Shown: positions 1 through 12,153 of the stretch, one piece after another
Layout: each line of letters opens with the position of its first letter
Position numbering within the stretch: the stretch's first letter is position 1
Source: Pseudevernia furfuracea
Taxonomy: Eukaryota > Ascomycota > Lecanoromycetes > Lecanorales > Parmeliaceae
DNA: 64,000 nucleotides
NCBI GenBank assembly: GCA_022315425.1
Contig: JAIUPT010000002.1
Coordinates: forward strand, 1-64,000
Direction: 5' to 3'
Notes under the pieces: generated by a model
Told to the model about the DNA's origin: nothing
Seen by the model: only the letters and a program-made list of their open reading frames with translations
Databases searched by the model: none
Made by a program: the position numbers and the translations under genes

Positions 1-90
1 GGAATAGTGTTATAGAAAAGAAAAGGCTACGCGTTTCAGCATCAATTTGATGAGAAGCCACATATTACACTGGGCTGCCCAGGGCACGGT
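1..90 (-). repeat. Dispersed ~70-bp repeat, copy A
   Basis: Read on the minus strand this stretch has the order seen in six other places in the window: a GGGCAGCCC-like start, a TGGCTTCTCAT core, an AATTGA motif, a GTAG motif and a C/T-rich tail (TCTTTTCTTTTC type). The copy reaches the left edge. The other copies lie near 5795, 7380, 23195 (minus), 37450, 40010 and 59920. It could be a short mobile element or an introner-like sequence; nothing coding is visible in it. Confidence 0.6.
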
Positions 91-467
91 GTTATTGCTG
101 ATGTAAATTGCCATCACTTAAGCTGCAGTTGGCAGAAAGACCACCACTGACAACTACCACGGCCAATACACTTTTGTTATATGCTTGTAGACGCCTATAC
201 AAACAGGTTGGATTGACATCACAACCTGTCAGCTTTTGACACACAGGTTTACGCAGCAGCCAGCTGTTGATGTAGAAAATATTGCTGCACAAAGCAAGAG
301 CAGTCTTGCCAGACAGGCAGAGATGCAGCCCAATCAAAGCAGATGAACAAACATCTGTTTAGCAGAAAAGGCATTGCCATTTCCAGAAAGCTACCCCATA
401 TGAGAAGTTTGTAGAGAAACTTTCTTGTGCAGTTTGCTCAATGCTTTCAGATCAAAATGAGTACCCT

Positions 468-1738
468 TCACATTCCAAAGGTGTCACCAGCTTGCAGCAA
501 GGTTGCCAGCACGAACCAGACTGCACTGCACAACAGCAAGGTAGGTTCAGGCACACCTGTGGGAGACTCATTGCCAATCAAGTCATCTCGCACAATGACA
601 ACACAGTTGCCAGCAGGTCCCAAGTCTTCTTCCTGAGCTGGCATAGATGACTCCATATTTGCTGACATCAACTGTTCTTGATAGCAAGCTGGAGTCATGT
701 CTGCCACTAGCACCCGGTCTGGGCCAACCATGCTGGCTCTGTGTGTGAAAGTCATGCCTGACATGGTCTCATTGCCACAGATGTGCACGTATGCAGCATC
801 ATCTGACAAACCCCTGCAATGTGACGCATGGTCTCACTCTGAGCTGGCCTGCATTGGCTTATGATGCTGTTTGAGCATCCTTGAGCCAGAGTGAGTTGAT
901 CTTTGATTGCACTGTCACTTACAGCAATGGTCACTGACAGAAATGAGCTTCACTGCAGAACATACTGCAACTTGAGAGCTGAAGGTCACAATACGCAAGT
1001 ATGATGCCAGTAGATGCGCGCGCGCATGGCACAGTGAGTGCAAGCACACTCTGAAAGCCCACAACAAGACAAAGCAAGCTCAGAAATGCGCACCATTCTT
1101 CTACAGGTGGATATGCTCCTTCTCCATTGGCAGTACTGCCAGCTGGCATGTGCACTTCACCAACTTGCGAGCCTCAGCTGCAGCCTTCAAGTTCCATACA
1201 CCTTGTCCAGCATAGTCTGCCTTTGCATCTCACCTGCTGAGGTACACCTGTCAGACAAGTCTCCTGCAGCAGCTGCAAGAATGACAAGGAGAATGAAGAA
1301 GTATCTATCTGAGCTTAACCGAAAAGATTCATGGGTATTGCAGCAAATTGTGTCGTGGGCTCCTCCCTGCATTGAAGAAATCGTCTTGATATGGGGATGA
1401 ACAGATCTGAGGCAGAATCAGCAACGATCAAGCTTCTGTTTTTGCTGATACCCTGAAAGAAGAGGACTTGTAGTTATCAGAATGTCAAGAGCATTTTGAG
1501 GTTGGCTTTCCGCCCGAGCGATGCAGCCTCTGTACAGGCCCGCCATGATCCCTTTGGCTCATTTCCTGCATTTTGCAAACGCGCTGAGCACCGCATCAAA
1601 AGTGAACAAGCTAACTTTCCCAGCGCCGCAGGCAGCGAATCAGAAGCAATGCTTTTTGGACTTACAAGAGGCCCATGCCACTACCGTCATAGCTGAGAAA
1701 GCGTTCTGCAGATGTGCCATAACGTTGGTATCAAACAT
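468..1738 (-). CDS. Unidentified minus-strand gene, 3' part outside the window
   Basis: I do not recognise this gene. A plausible first exon lies at 1738-1666: it starts with ATG, reads MFDTNVMAHLQNAFSAMTVV and ends at a GTAAGT donor. Further likely exon material on the same strand is a short segment near 1280-1240 after a strong C/T tract and CAG, one near 910-830, and a longer one at about 815-560 (reads SDDAAYVHICGNETMSG and continues acidic/polar to a CAG|GTGTGC donor). Phases between these pieces were not fully resolved. The alternative is that only the 815-560 piece is real. No domain could be assigned. Confidence 0.35.
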
Positions 1739-2975
1739 CGCCGCTCCAGCAGAGAAGTTGTGAGCTCTGTGTGCTTTAGGGCTAGCATGTGAGGAGGCAT
1801 GAGCTCCACAGGAGCACGCTCAGCACCCTTGCCCATTCTGTCGATCCCGAAGACAAATACTCGGGCTGATCGTCAACAGCGTGATATTGATTCTGTTCAA
1901 GACTTGCAGTGCGATCTCAAAAGTGTTGCTTGTCAAGGTTGAGAATGCGGACATCGCGGGAACGTCTAATTGGATTGTTGACGCTTCCAACTGATGTAAT
2001 GGTTGAACGGCTGTCTGCAAATGGAGGTCGTAATGAAATGGTGCATAATGTACAGCAGCGAGGTCTCTTCTGGAATCATGTGCCTTGATAAACGTGCTGT
2101 GCAGGCCACATGGGCGTCTCGCGCTCGTGCAGAGATGCTTTTACACGTGCAGACCCGTGCTGAACCATGCAAACATGGGACGTAAATTGAACCACGAGTT
2201 TGTGGCACGGTTGCGTGCATGCCAGCGGGAAATGGGTCCAATGCCAGCGTCCATGATGTTTCGAGGTTTCGAGCAGATGCATGCATGCAAAAGCTTGTCT
2301 ACAAGTTGGGCATGTAATTGACAGTACCAACATCAATGTTTCTGAGCAGAAGTTTTTGAGCATAATGCCTTCACGCCTGATTACCAGAAAACACAAGTCT
2401 GCAGTAACGCACGCTGCACATCTCTGCAGTAACGCACGCTGCTGGCCAATACCATTTCAACAGCTTATATGCTTGCGAACATTGGCCAACGGCTCCAAGT
2501 GGCCAGCTAAAAAGGCACCCCTCTGGCAGGAATAGCCAACCACCTCATTTAGTTTCCGTTCAGCCCTTGACCCTGCCCTTTGACCGTGTATCGAGTAGCA
2601 GCTGGGAGTTCCCGGTATAGCCTGCATCTTGCAGCGCGTTTCTTGGCGCGATCGCTGTTGTTGTTTACTGCCAGGATGGCCGGTTTTTGACTGCTTCCTC
2701 CTGACACTCTCCGGACACACCTTTGAAGAGTGAACTTGCGGAGTCAGGTACACGAAGATATCCTTCCTCTCAACGATGCAAAGCTGCATACTAACTCGTC
2801 AGATGCACGATGCGTCGTTATCTTTGCGCATCGCGTGTGTTGCTCTGTCATATGGTCGCGTGCACAAGCCTACCACGACGAAGTTTTCTTTCGTGCTGCT
2901 GATGGTCGCTATTCTTGCTCAGCAGGTCATCACTTGGCGCTTGTGACCGCTGGCGCAGCGCTCTCTCCTGGGCAG
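1739..2975. other. Intergenic region
   Basis: No exon with convincing flanking splice sites was found here. It would hold the divergent upstream regions of the minus-strand gene on the left and the plus-strand gene starting near 2976. It contains one short direct repeat (CTGCAGTAACGCACGCTGC, twice at about 2398-2443). Open frames of 60-110 codons occur on both strands but overlap one another and look fortuitous. Confidence 0.5.
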
Positions 2976-5900
2976 ATGCAGCCAGGGCGATTACTGAGTG
3001 CAAGGTACAGCCTTGTCCTGCAAAGGTTGCAATACAGAAGTCTTGCCTGATATGCTCAGACAGCCCTCATGGGCGCAAGTGGGTGGTTTGCGTGGCATAT
3101 TGCAGGTCTGCTGATAAGTCAATGTTGGTCAAGGGCGCCGCTGGCAGTCTTGAAAAGGGATTGTCTGGCACCTATGATGTGCCCAGCGGTGCAGCAATAG
3201 CAGAGAAGGTCCAGCAGCTTTCCCTCAGGTGCTGTTCCTCTGCCCAGATAACAGTCTGAATTGACACTCCCACCATTGCTTTCTTCTGCTCTGTGACAAT
3301 ATAGGTTGCTTTGTCACCATAAAGTCATGTCGTTATGATGCATCATGGTGAACAAATGTTGCAGGATTGCAAAGACTTGGTTGATGCTTCATGATGATTG
3401 ATTGATTGGTTGATTGATTGATTATTGATTGCTGCACAGGAGGAAGAAGCCTGCATGGGCAAACCACACAGCCCTCTGAAGACGAGGAAGCACATACAAG
3501 TGCTGAGTCACATGTGCCTGAGCAGGCTGACCCAACATCAACACATGCAGTATCAGACCACCACAGCCATGCACATGATGAACATGCAGCAGCAGATAAG
3601 CCTAGCCGAGTGACCTGTTATGCTAGAAGCCTTCAATGCAGCACCTATAGCAGCTACACCTTTGGACCTGCCTGGTCACATGGTCCAACACAGTCAGCAT
3701 GCTGAGATGCATGATCATCTGCCCACAGCCCACACCACCAGCAGTGCAGAGGTGGAAACCAAGCAGCAGCTTGGTACAGATGCTCAGGGCAGGGCAGCTA
3801 GCAACAGCCCTGCAGCCAGGGCGCATCAGAAGCATGGTCAATGACCAAGTGCCCCCACCATCTGGCCACCAACAGGGCCACAATGTCACGCATCAGCTCA
3901 GTTGCACAGGAGCAGCTTGTGAACAAGATGGCCAAGGCAAGGCAGGACTCCATTGAGAAGCATGTTCTGCAGCATGACATGTTTCAGTGGGCTTCAAGCC
4001 AGTCTGCACACACTGTGCATAGGCCAGATAGATTCCTGACAGCATTCCAAGAGCCCACTCTGGCTGCTATTCTAAGGGAGAGTGCAGTGGCAGATAGCTG
4101 CTGCCAAAAGGCAAGCTCAAAAAGGCAGCAAGGGCTCTGGATGATGCTCTCCCTCCCTTTGTGACTGCCTCATCTTCACCCCCAGTCCACTTCCCGTCAA
4201 CATGTGGCGGGAAGCTCCCAGTCCCAACTCAAGACCTGCCTCCGCTGGTGGCACGATGACTCAGCATCAGTTTGCGGTCTGAGCTGGCCAGGGTCACTTC
4301 GGTCAACCTTGCATGACTTCATCCTCCCCTGTCATCGCCCCGTCTGCGCAGTCACATGTCCAAGCTGCAATCCCCAAGGGACAGAGGAGTCCATGTCCAA
4401 GACGCTTTCAGCCCTAGTTCGCTGGTCGCGCTGGCAGCAGCTCAATCTCTCTTCAGGTGAGGATCTGTTGCCTGTTCTGTTGTTTCTGTTCCACGTCTTC
4501 ATGTGTCTTGTCTGTGCTCTGCAGTCCAAGGTCACAAACAGCCCAACATACCTGGGTCTGCCTGTGTCTTGAATATATTAATGTCCCTCCTGATCAAACT
4601 GCTTATGGCACATCAATCAAGTGGACCAGTAGTTTTCACTGATTTCATCAGGTGACTTCTCAGTTCACATGTTGACATGACCACAACCCATGTGTGGCTG
4701 CATTTGCACTTGCGGTCATTACATCAACAAGACTCTCATGCTTGTCTTGGTAAGTGATTTGTCTCATGCTTGTCTTGGTGAGTGATTTGTCTCATGCTGG
4801 TCTAGACTGGTGGTCCCGTTCTGAAAGACATCTAGCTGTCTATGATCTCAGCAATCTGTGCAGAATATGCATGGCAGACCTTCAAGTGCAATTTGACACA
4901 TATATGGTGTCAAATGGTCTGTAGGCAAGACAGAGTAGGACTGACAGCATGGATGCCCAGTGGCGTGCAGCTGCTCATGGATATGCAGCTCAAGTGCTAC
5001 ACCCTGAAAGGTGCCCCTCCCTTTCCACAGCATTGCACAAAGTGTCCATACGCTTTCTTTCTGTGTCCATCAAGAGATGCATCACGTTTGCCTGCCTGCG
5101 TAACCGCCTGTCTGCTCATGCACTGATCCTCATCAATGCTTACTTGCTATAATTGCCCATCTTCAACGCCTGTTGTTTGTCAGCCCAATCTGTTGCAGGT
5201 CTGTAGATGTGAGCCAAGACGCTCAGAGATGAGCAAAGAGGCCAACACAGCAGCAGCAGTAGGCAGACTGCCGACTCTGAAGTAGCAGCTGCCTTTGCGA
5301 AGAGCTGCGCAGCTATCCGCCAGCAGCAGTCGAGCAGCTATCCGGCAGCTCACCCGGCAGCAGCAGTCTGGCAGCGTGTCTCCCTCAAGGCTGGAACGTT
5401 CAGCAGCCTGACCAAGGGGGAATCTGCAGATGGTGTGTGGCATGGAAGTGTGAGACACCTGCCACTTTCACACAAAAAACTATTTGATTCGGCCCATTTA
5501 GACCATACTTGACGTGATTTGAATAAGTTTAGAAGGTTTTTGGCACTGCATGCAAAAGGATGGAGCTGAAACACCTGGGCTGAGGATTGCACTGCCGGCA
5601 GAACAGAAGTGATCGAGGGTTGGAAAGATCACAGTCGGACTTGATCGTCTTGAAGGACTCCTAAGGACTATTTCCTCCCCGGTGTGTAACTGCATCAGTT
5701 GCAACTTACTATCGTACATCTTTAGATGATTCTGTTCTCCTCAGGCTTTTGACAATGGCACATTCTTACACCACCAACTCAATCAGTCCTTCAACCTTGC
5801 AGCACAATACTTGGCTTCTCATCAATTTGACTGCCGAAAAGGCGTAGTCTTTTCTTATCTTCTCCTTTCACTCAACCTTTGCTAGTAGACGCTCTGCCAG

Positions 5901-8330
5901 ACAGGAGTATATGATATGCAGGCGACTTTCAGAACAGCATGAGACTTTAGTCTCAAGTGGATGCACACTCTGCTTAGATAGGAGTAGGTGATATGCAGGC
6001 GGCTCTCAGAGCAGCATGAGACTTTCAGTCCTCAAGTGGATGCCCACAGCAGGAAGCTGGCTGAGGCTGTGTAATGAGCAGACTCAGGGGGTTGGGCCCC
6101 ACCCCCCTGCAGGTGCCTGAAGACTACCTGCACCAGCTGGGGAATGTGACTTGAGGGACCGCCAACTCTGCTTGATAATCTGCCTCGCCAGCGTGAGGAG
6201 ATTGAGTTTGCGGTGAGTTTGCCGTGTGAGTGTGAGTGGATATAAATGTAATATGAGTGTGAGTGTGGAGTCTGAGTTTTGCGGTGAGTGTGAGTGTGAG
6301 TTCAGCTCATGAGTTTTGAGTGTCACTGAAAGCCTCCACTTAGCAGTTATGCATTGCATGTTGACAATGGTCAGCAGGTATGACAGTCTTGTCAACTGTC
6401 TGTGCAATCATATGTATGGTGATGATGATGAGGTGTGTCCTATGGTCTTGTCCTTGGACGTAATGCATGCATGCCTGCATGCGTGCATGAGTGGATGGAT
6501 GAAAAAATGCTCCCTGCGATGTGCACTTTGCACCCAAGCTGGAACAAGAGGCCCTTGTCAGAGGAGTGGGCCGGTTCAGTGATGAGATGTCTCAGGCGTG
6601 GCAGGCGCGACGTGACCAGAAGGTGCATGAAGCCAGGGAGCAGGACGCTGACAAGGACCTGCAGGGCTGCACTTTCTGGTCAGACCCCTCTCCCCCAGGG
6701 GTGTATTCACACTGAGTTTTGACATCTGTCTGTGCGTTGGTTCCTGGCCATGCGTCTGTCTATCGTACATTAGCTGATGTGCCAGCCATATGAGTCTAGT
6801 TTGAGTGGATGCTCATTCAATCTGATGTGCAAGTGGCTGAACGCATATTAGTACTGACAAAGCAGGCATACAGGGAAGGTCACTGACGCATCAAAAGCTC
6901 CCTGGTGATATTTTGACTGCCAGAACAGGACCTCATACATACCTACACAGGACTGTAAGTCCCTGATCCCAGCGGAAGACCTGTGGATGAATGCATGACT
7001 GCATGAGCAAGTGAGCAAAGTGAGTGAGTAAATGCATGATGCGTGCATGAGTGAAAGAATGAATGAATGTACGAGTGACTGAGTACACGAGTGAGTTTAG
7101 CTTGGTTTTGCAGGCCGGATGTAGTGCGTCCTCGAGAACGACACTCCAACACTCAGGGGTGCTGCCATGACTCGCAGCCTGCCTGAGCATGAGGTGCTCA
7201 AGTACTTGTCTCATGGTCACCCTCTGCCTGCACTGACAGAGGGATCTAGCATCACTAACAACACGTCCAGGTACACTGCCTTATGATATGTCTTTACATG
7301 CTTACTGTAACTGGCGTACTTACATACTCATTGTACTTACATGCTTACCGTACTAATGATAATGTCAGTTATTGTACTGGCCCTGAGCAGCTGGTATAAT
7401 GCTTGGCTCTCATTAAGTTGACCTCAACAGGCGTAGTTGTTTTCTTCTTCTTTTTGTTGTACTGGTGCAGACAGCACAGACATCTCACAGGGTGCAAACA
7501 GCCGCTGCAGCTAGGTATCAATAGGAAAAATTTGAGTTACATAGAGTTGCTAGTGCATGCTCATGTGTGCTTGCAACTGGTGCTCATTGAAGATTGGGCG
7601 GCCTGATGTGCCTGTAACTCCTACTAATCAACCATTGTTGCTAGGACTGTTGCTAGGTCTGTTGCTGCTGCTTGCCACGCTGGCTGGGTCAGCAGCATGG
7701 CTTGCTTTGGTTCAAAGTTTGTCTGAGCATGCACACACTGTGTGCTAGCATGTGTGTTCAGGCCCTAAGTGCTGCCTGTTCCTGTAGGTCCATGCACACA
7801 AACAGCATGCATGAGCTGCCTACAGACTTGGCCACATACATCTCTCAGATGAAGTACTATGAGAGGATGCACAAGGTCAAGGAGCGTGAGCAGCACATTC
7901 AGGAGGTCAGCCTGAACTTTTTGACAATGTTTACTTGATTGCATTGCAGAAAGTAACAGTAGCTGTGTCATGTCTGCAAGCCCTTTTGTAAAACTGATTG
8001 AGTGTTTTTGCACGCGCATAGTCAGATTTTACGCAGCGTTGTCATGTGGTATTGTGCATGCCAGCAATGTGGACAATGGTGAATTGGATTCAGAAGTGTG
8101 GTGCTATGTAACTTACGCAGCAGAGCATGTTTTGAAGGCGGCAAGTGCTGATAGGCATGCTGTTGCAACAGGTGCTGAGCAAGTTTGATGGCTCCAAATG
8201 GGTGTACCAGGTCACTAAGCCGGTTGCGCCTAAGCTGGGTCAGTCAGCTAGGGAGCCCATCCCATCTCTAGCACCACCTGTGCGTATGATGCCAGGAATG
8301 ATTGCAAGCTCAGCATGCACTGCGCACTGA
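2976..8330 (+). CDS. Coiled-coil protein with CTFxP-like motifs (fragmentary model)
   Basis: Several exons on the plus strand look real. 2976-3004 starts MQPGRLLSA; 3106-3228 includes SLEKGLSGTYDVPSG, and the two join in phase. Then come a long region 3440-4455, an exon at about 5219-5432 (Ala/Ser/Gln-rich, ends KGESADG), one at about 6490-6700, then 7125-7270, 7788-7905 and 8172-8330, the last four joining in phase. The 6.5-kb exon has a CTLHP/APKL motif and later GCTFWSDP, like the repeated CTFxP motifs of the 15.97-29.86 kb gene. The 7.8-kb exon is a charged helix. The 3440-4455 region switches frame several times and the 6.5-kb exon has one apparent missing base, so the protein cannot be read through. 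Function unknown; possibly cytoskeletal or axonemal by analogy with its downstream relative. Confidence 0.4.
4735..4810. repeat. Short tandem repeat with donor-like GTAAGT/GTGAGT
   Basis: About 28-bp units of the form CATGCTTGTCTTGGTAAGTG, ATTTGTCT repeated two and a half times. The second unit has GTGAGT where the first has GTAAGT, so each unit carries a consensus-like 5' splice site. It lies in a presumed intron of the fragmentary gene. Confidence 0.7.
5795..5872 (+). repeat. Dispersed ~70-bp repeat, copy B
   Basis: Contains the TTGGCTTCTCAT core, CAATTTGAC, GGCGTAGTC and the TCTTTTCTTATCTTCTCC tail of the family described at 1-90. Confidence 0.65.
5903..6052. repeat. Tandem duplication of ~80 bp
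   Basis: Two copies of a unit with TATGCAGGCGACTTTCAGA and AGCATGAGACTTT, followed by TCAAGTGGATGC, the second starting about 80 bp after the first. It lies in a presumed intron and has no coding signal. Confidence 0.75.
6205..6320. repeat. GTGAGT-rich simple repeat
   Basis: A run of GTGAGT/GTGAGTGTGAGT units, with short TTTGCGGTGAGT variants. Similar TGAG-rich tracts recur at 6970-7095, 26920-27310, 27735-27910, 39705-39830 and 40485-40640, mostly inside introns. Confidence 0.7.
7380..7460 (+). repeat. Dispersed ~70-bp repeat, copy C
   Basis: Contains GGTATAATGCTTGGCTCTCAT, an AAGTTGACCTC stretch, GGCGTAGT and a TTTTCTTCTTCTTTTTG tail. It sits in the presumed intron before the 7788 exon. 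Confidence 0.65.
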
Positions 8331-8471
8331 GGCGTGACAGAACACAAAAGTGCCTGCTCTACTGTATGTTCCTGTAAGCTGAATTGTGTATACGCAGCGT
8401 GCTGTAACATCATGGCAGACAACATGGCTTCATGCCAGGCCGCAAGCAATAGTTACACACATTCAATGTTG

Positions 8472-9765
8472 TTACAGTCTTGTCCTAAAAGCTATACTAC
8501 AAAATCTACAGTCAAGTTCATTGCACTTGGGTGAAGCACATCGAAATGCCTTCAATGCGTCTACTCTACAGCAGCAAAACTTGGGGCAAAAAGAGGTCCT
8601 GCAACCATGCGGATGACTTGCTAGTCTGCAACAGCGTACCAAAAGTGCGCACAACAACTTCAAAGCGATCTCTTGACTCTCCAGACTGCCACAGCAGTGC
8701 CTGACAAAGCAGAAGAGCTCGACAGCAACTCAACAACCACTTTCTGACAGGCACCTTCTTTCAAGCATGCGTATGTTCATTCTGCCAGGTAACCTTTGTC
8801 AGACTTGAAGATCATGATCATGCTGACAGTGACTGTTTCAGTAACCGTGCAGTCCCCGCTGCCCACGATTTCATCGAAGAATGTTTGCACTGACGTCTGC
8901 AAGGATTCTGAGCCCTTCTGGCCTGACTCTTCCACTTCTGAAACCCTTCTGTTTGGCTACTGGGAGAGGGCTGGGGTAGTTCTCTTCCAGTGTCTGGGCA
9001 ACAGCTCTCTTTACTCCTCGTGTTGCAACACGGGGTCTGTCAATGTATGACGGTGGGAAAAATGATGTCCTGGCTTCTGAGGGCGAGCTGCTGATTGATG
9101 GTAACCCTGCAGCAAGTGACTGTGTCAGCTAGCTGCAGCTGCATCCCAGGTACAGCTGACCTGAAGCTTGCACCCTGACAACAGCAGGAGCAAAAGCAGG
9201 CTTCGAGAGCACAGCGATAGCAATTTTGGACATGTACGTGCAGGATGCGCATGGCTCACCAGACATTGGGACTTCCTTTAACGCCTCGTCCAAAGTCCTC
9301 GATGCCACCAGGAATCACGATGAAATACTCAGACATACCCTCTGCGGTGTCCTGGCCCTTCAGGCGTTGACTGTCACCAACTCTTTTAAGAACATTCTGC
9401 CTGAGGAAGAGGGTGAAACTCTTCTGCTCGCCGGACGGATTGGCGTATTGCCTAGCACAAGCTTCCTCAACTGACCCGTGAGCGAACTGACCGAGGTCGT
9501 GCTTCCAATCACAGTACTGACTGAACATCCATGTAGTGCTGATGATGCTGCATTCCTGAGGCTTGAACTTGATGCGCTTGTGAAACCAAGGGATCCGTGC
9601 ATTGTTGCTAGCGTGAGAGCGAAGGCTATCAGGGTCTTTAACAAGCGAGAGTAGAAACCTCAAGAACAGACCACGCTGCGCCTGCTGTATTTGCCTACAG
9701 GAGTAATCCTTAGGCATGGCCTGCCGGTCCCGCATTGCCAACAGCAAGGCAAGTTTGACTACCAA
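8472..9765 (-). CDS. Unidentified minus-strand coding traces
   Basis: Minus-strand segments here read as protein although no family is recognised. One, after a CTGCAG at about 9105, reads LPSISSSPSEARTSF and then DRPRVATRGVKRAV, ending around 8950. A neighbouring frame continues with SESLQTSVQTFFDEIVGSGD near 8900-8830, which suggests a frame break or a missed junction. A 169-codon frame covers 9765-9256. A further polar segment lies at about 8720-8570. I could not connect them into one phase-consistent model, and opposite-strand frames exist throughout, so this is a weak call. Confidence 0.3.
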
Positions 9766-10319
9766 AGCAAGGGCATTTTGCAGGGTGAGACTGCGCTTTG
9801 AACTTCGAAAGGGTTTTTTGCGATCCTAATCTGGCATCCTGTCTTCGTTAGGTCAAGACTCTTGAGCTTGCGCCTAGATTTTCGGGCCTGAGCTTTTGGT
9901 AACAGCATTTGTCCCTGACGTGTCGCATACGATGCGCAGGTCGATCTTCAATTTGACCCGGCAAAAGTTGAACCAGTGTGATGCATGTAACTGAGTTATT
10001 CCGTTACGTGTGCTCAAGGCGCTCACTGTACAGGCTTTACGCAACACTTATTCTGCTAAGTCGGCTTTTCATTCGCCTGGTGTCCTGGGTATTGGAAGTG
10101 AGCTAATCTTCACAACACATTTGCTTGTTATTCCATCTGCCCAGACTGATCACAGAACAACGCTGTGCTGTAGGAGTTTGAGCCCTGGGTGAAATGGCTT
10201 ATCATGGACGCTGTTCTGGCTTACTTTGTTGGCGTATCTGCACGCCAATGGCTGCGGTTGGCGAGCTTCTACCAAGCAATAGGCTGGATGTAAGCTAGTT
10301 CACAGAGCTTGGGCCTGCT
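9766..10319. other. Intergenic region upstream of ATG10
   Basis: No exon recognised. It probably holds the promoter of the ATG10 gene that starts at 10320; no specific element could be picked out. Confidence 0.4.
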
Positions 10320-11339
10320 ATGCTTCCCTCACAGTTCTTTCAGTCAGCTGCCAATGAGCTGTGTACAGCATGGAACAGTCAAGGAGTAATACCTATAAAT
10401 GGGAGTGGATGACCAGCAAGTCAGCCTTTGCTGAAAGCCTGGTACGGTCAGTCAGTTGCTGCTCTTTGCATCAGTCCACTCCAAAGAGGTAACTGAATCC
10501 TAAAACAGCAGATTCTGCAGGGTGGAGGATTTTTGGCCATGTGTAATATTCCTGTGCCAGCAGCAAGCCAGCTCCCTGACACATTGCTGGTAAAAGCAGG
10601 CACAATCACAACACAGATGGGACAAATGAAAAAACAGGCGGTGCTTGCAGCTCAGAAATGCAATGATGTAGATGATATTGCATGTGTGCCAGCAGAGCGT
10701 GATCGTTCGATTCACTTCTATGACTACCACATTGTGTATCTGCCATCATACAGTGTCCCAACACTGCTATTCAACGGTCGTCATAAAGGTATGCGCAGTT
10801 CGAGCGTAGGTTGTGCACAGTCAGTGTTCATTGCAATCTATGCTAGAATCATTCAGTGGCAGTTCACCTCCCAAAGCAACATAGTTCCCTGTTTGTATGC
10901 TTCAGAAGCCAGCATATTTGTGTCCCTAGCTTTCTGCAGGTTCTTTTGCGCGTCCCTGCCTTGAATGGATTCGTTGCTTGAGGATCAAGGTTCAACGCGT
11001 CACTGAAATGATCTCTTGGCGATGCAGACGGCACTATGTTAGACTGGGAACCTTCTAGTGGCAGACCTTCCAGAATCTTATCGCTGCATATTCCACAGGC
11101 CTGATTCAAGATGGACTTTCATTTCTCAAATTGATCACCCTCACCTCAAAAGGCCATGGTTCATGCTGCACCCCTGTCAGACAGCTGAGCTGCTGCAGCT
11201 CATGCTGGAACAAGATGGATGCAATGCAGAAGTATTCACAACTGAGCGCAGCAGACAAGTGTACTTGATGAAATACATGAAAGCATGGTTTAGCCTAGTG
11301 TCTCCTGTCATGCACATGCATGTGGAGTCTCTTGACTGA
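10320..11339 (+). CDS. ATG10: Autophagy-related protein 10 (E2-like enzyme)
   Basis: ATG10 is the E2-like enzyme that carries ATG12 to ATG5 during autophagosome formation. Three exons: 10320-10441, 10521-10788, 11059-11339. The second ends in the conserved core HFYDYHIVYLPSYSVPTLLF. The third has RWTFISQIDHPHLKRPWF followed by the HPC motif (FMLHPCQT) with the catalytic cysteine, and then YLMKYMKAWFSLVSP. Exons 2 and 3 join in phase through a TAG acceptor. The first exon starts MLPSQFFQSAANELCTAW; reaching its WEWMTS segment, which leads into the phase-0 donor, needs one extra base around 10388-10395, so an apparent one-base deletion is present. The start is the first ATG in the frame of the N-terminal helix. 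The family assignment is firm; the frame break is probably a sequence error. Confidence 0.88.
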
Positions 11340-12153
11340 TTGTGCGACCCAATACTGTAGCTGACTTAGGGTGCAAACTGACTGAAACAATGGTCACAAC
11401 TTGTTACTTGCGAGACTGCAATACTTGGGCAGCCAAAACTATAGATGCTATATAGCAGCTTATAGGCACATGCGCTTGGCAACTTGTGTCACTGACATAT
11501 GAAAGCATTTAATGCATGTGCATGACCCCTTGCTGAATTCGTATGTGTGTCACGCCGCTAGCTAGCCACCGCGAACTGAAGTATGGCAATGTAGTGGACA
11601 GTGGGGAGTGCAAAGCTTCGCAACCTTGGCACATACCATGCAACTGCAGAGCTTCGTGCACATGCATGCAACAAACATGCGGCAGCTGGTGATCGTGGTC
11701 TTGTTAAGCATTGATGGCTATGCACACACAGCTGGCTCACAGCTGCTGAGCTATTTAGACTGGATCTATGGACTTTTATGTATATTCAATACAATTTGTT
11801 GGCAATGATGCGACCAAGAGCATCCAGTTTCAGGATGCCAACTATAGTATGTCATCTTTCAGATACTGTACCTGGCTACCCACGCCCTGTGCAGGGGCCA
11901 GCATGCCATTGTTGCTTGCGCTGTTTGGGCTCAGTATTCTTGCTCAAACCCAGGGTCAAACCTGACACCACTTGAACCGAGCATGTAATGTCGGTCAAAG
12001 GTGATAGGTCAAGATCGAGCCATCTAGGCGCTGCGCGATTGTCAACTCCGGATTGCACCGTGGGCAAAATACATCTGACTTAACAGCTATACACAGAGCA
12101 GGACATACATCGTCGGAGTTCTTGCACTGCTGCACCTGGCTGAATCTGTGATC
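11340..12153. other. Intergenic region
   Basis: Nothing recognisable between the ATG10 stop and the start of the DUF3119-like gene. Short frames on both strands lack splice context. Confidence 0.5.

Noticed and set aside
1038..1400. A 120-codon plus-strand frame
   Set aside because: Cys/His/Leu-rich composition without splice context; the opposite strand has a better C/T tract and acceptor at the same place.
9256..9765. A 169-codon minus-strand frame as an intact single-exon gene
   Set aside because: No recognisable domain and no start context. I kept it only as weak minus-strand coding trace.
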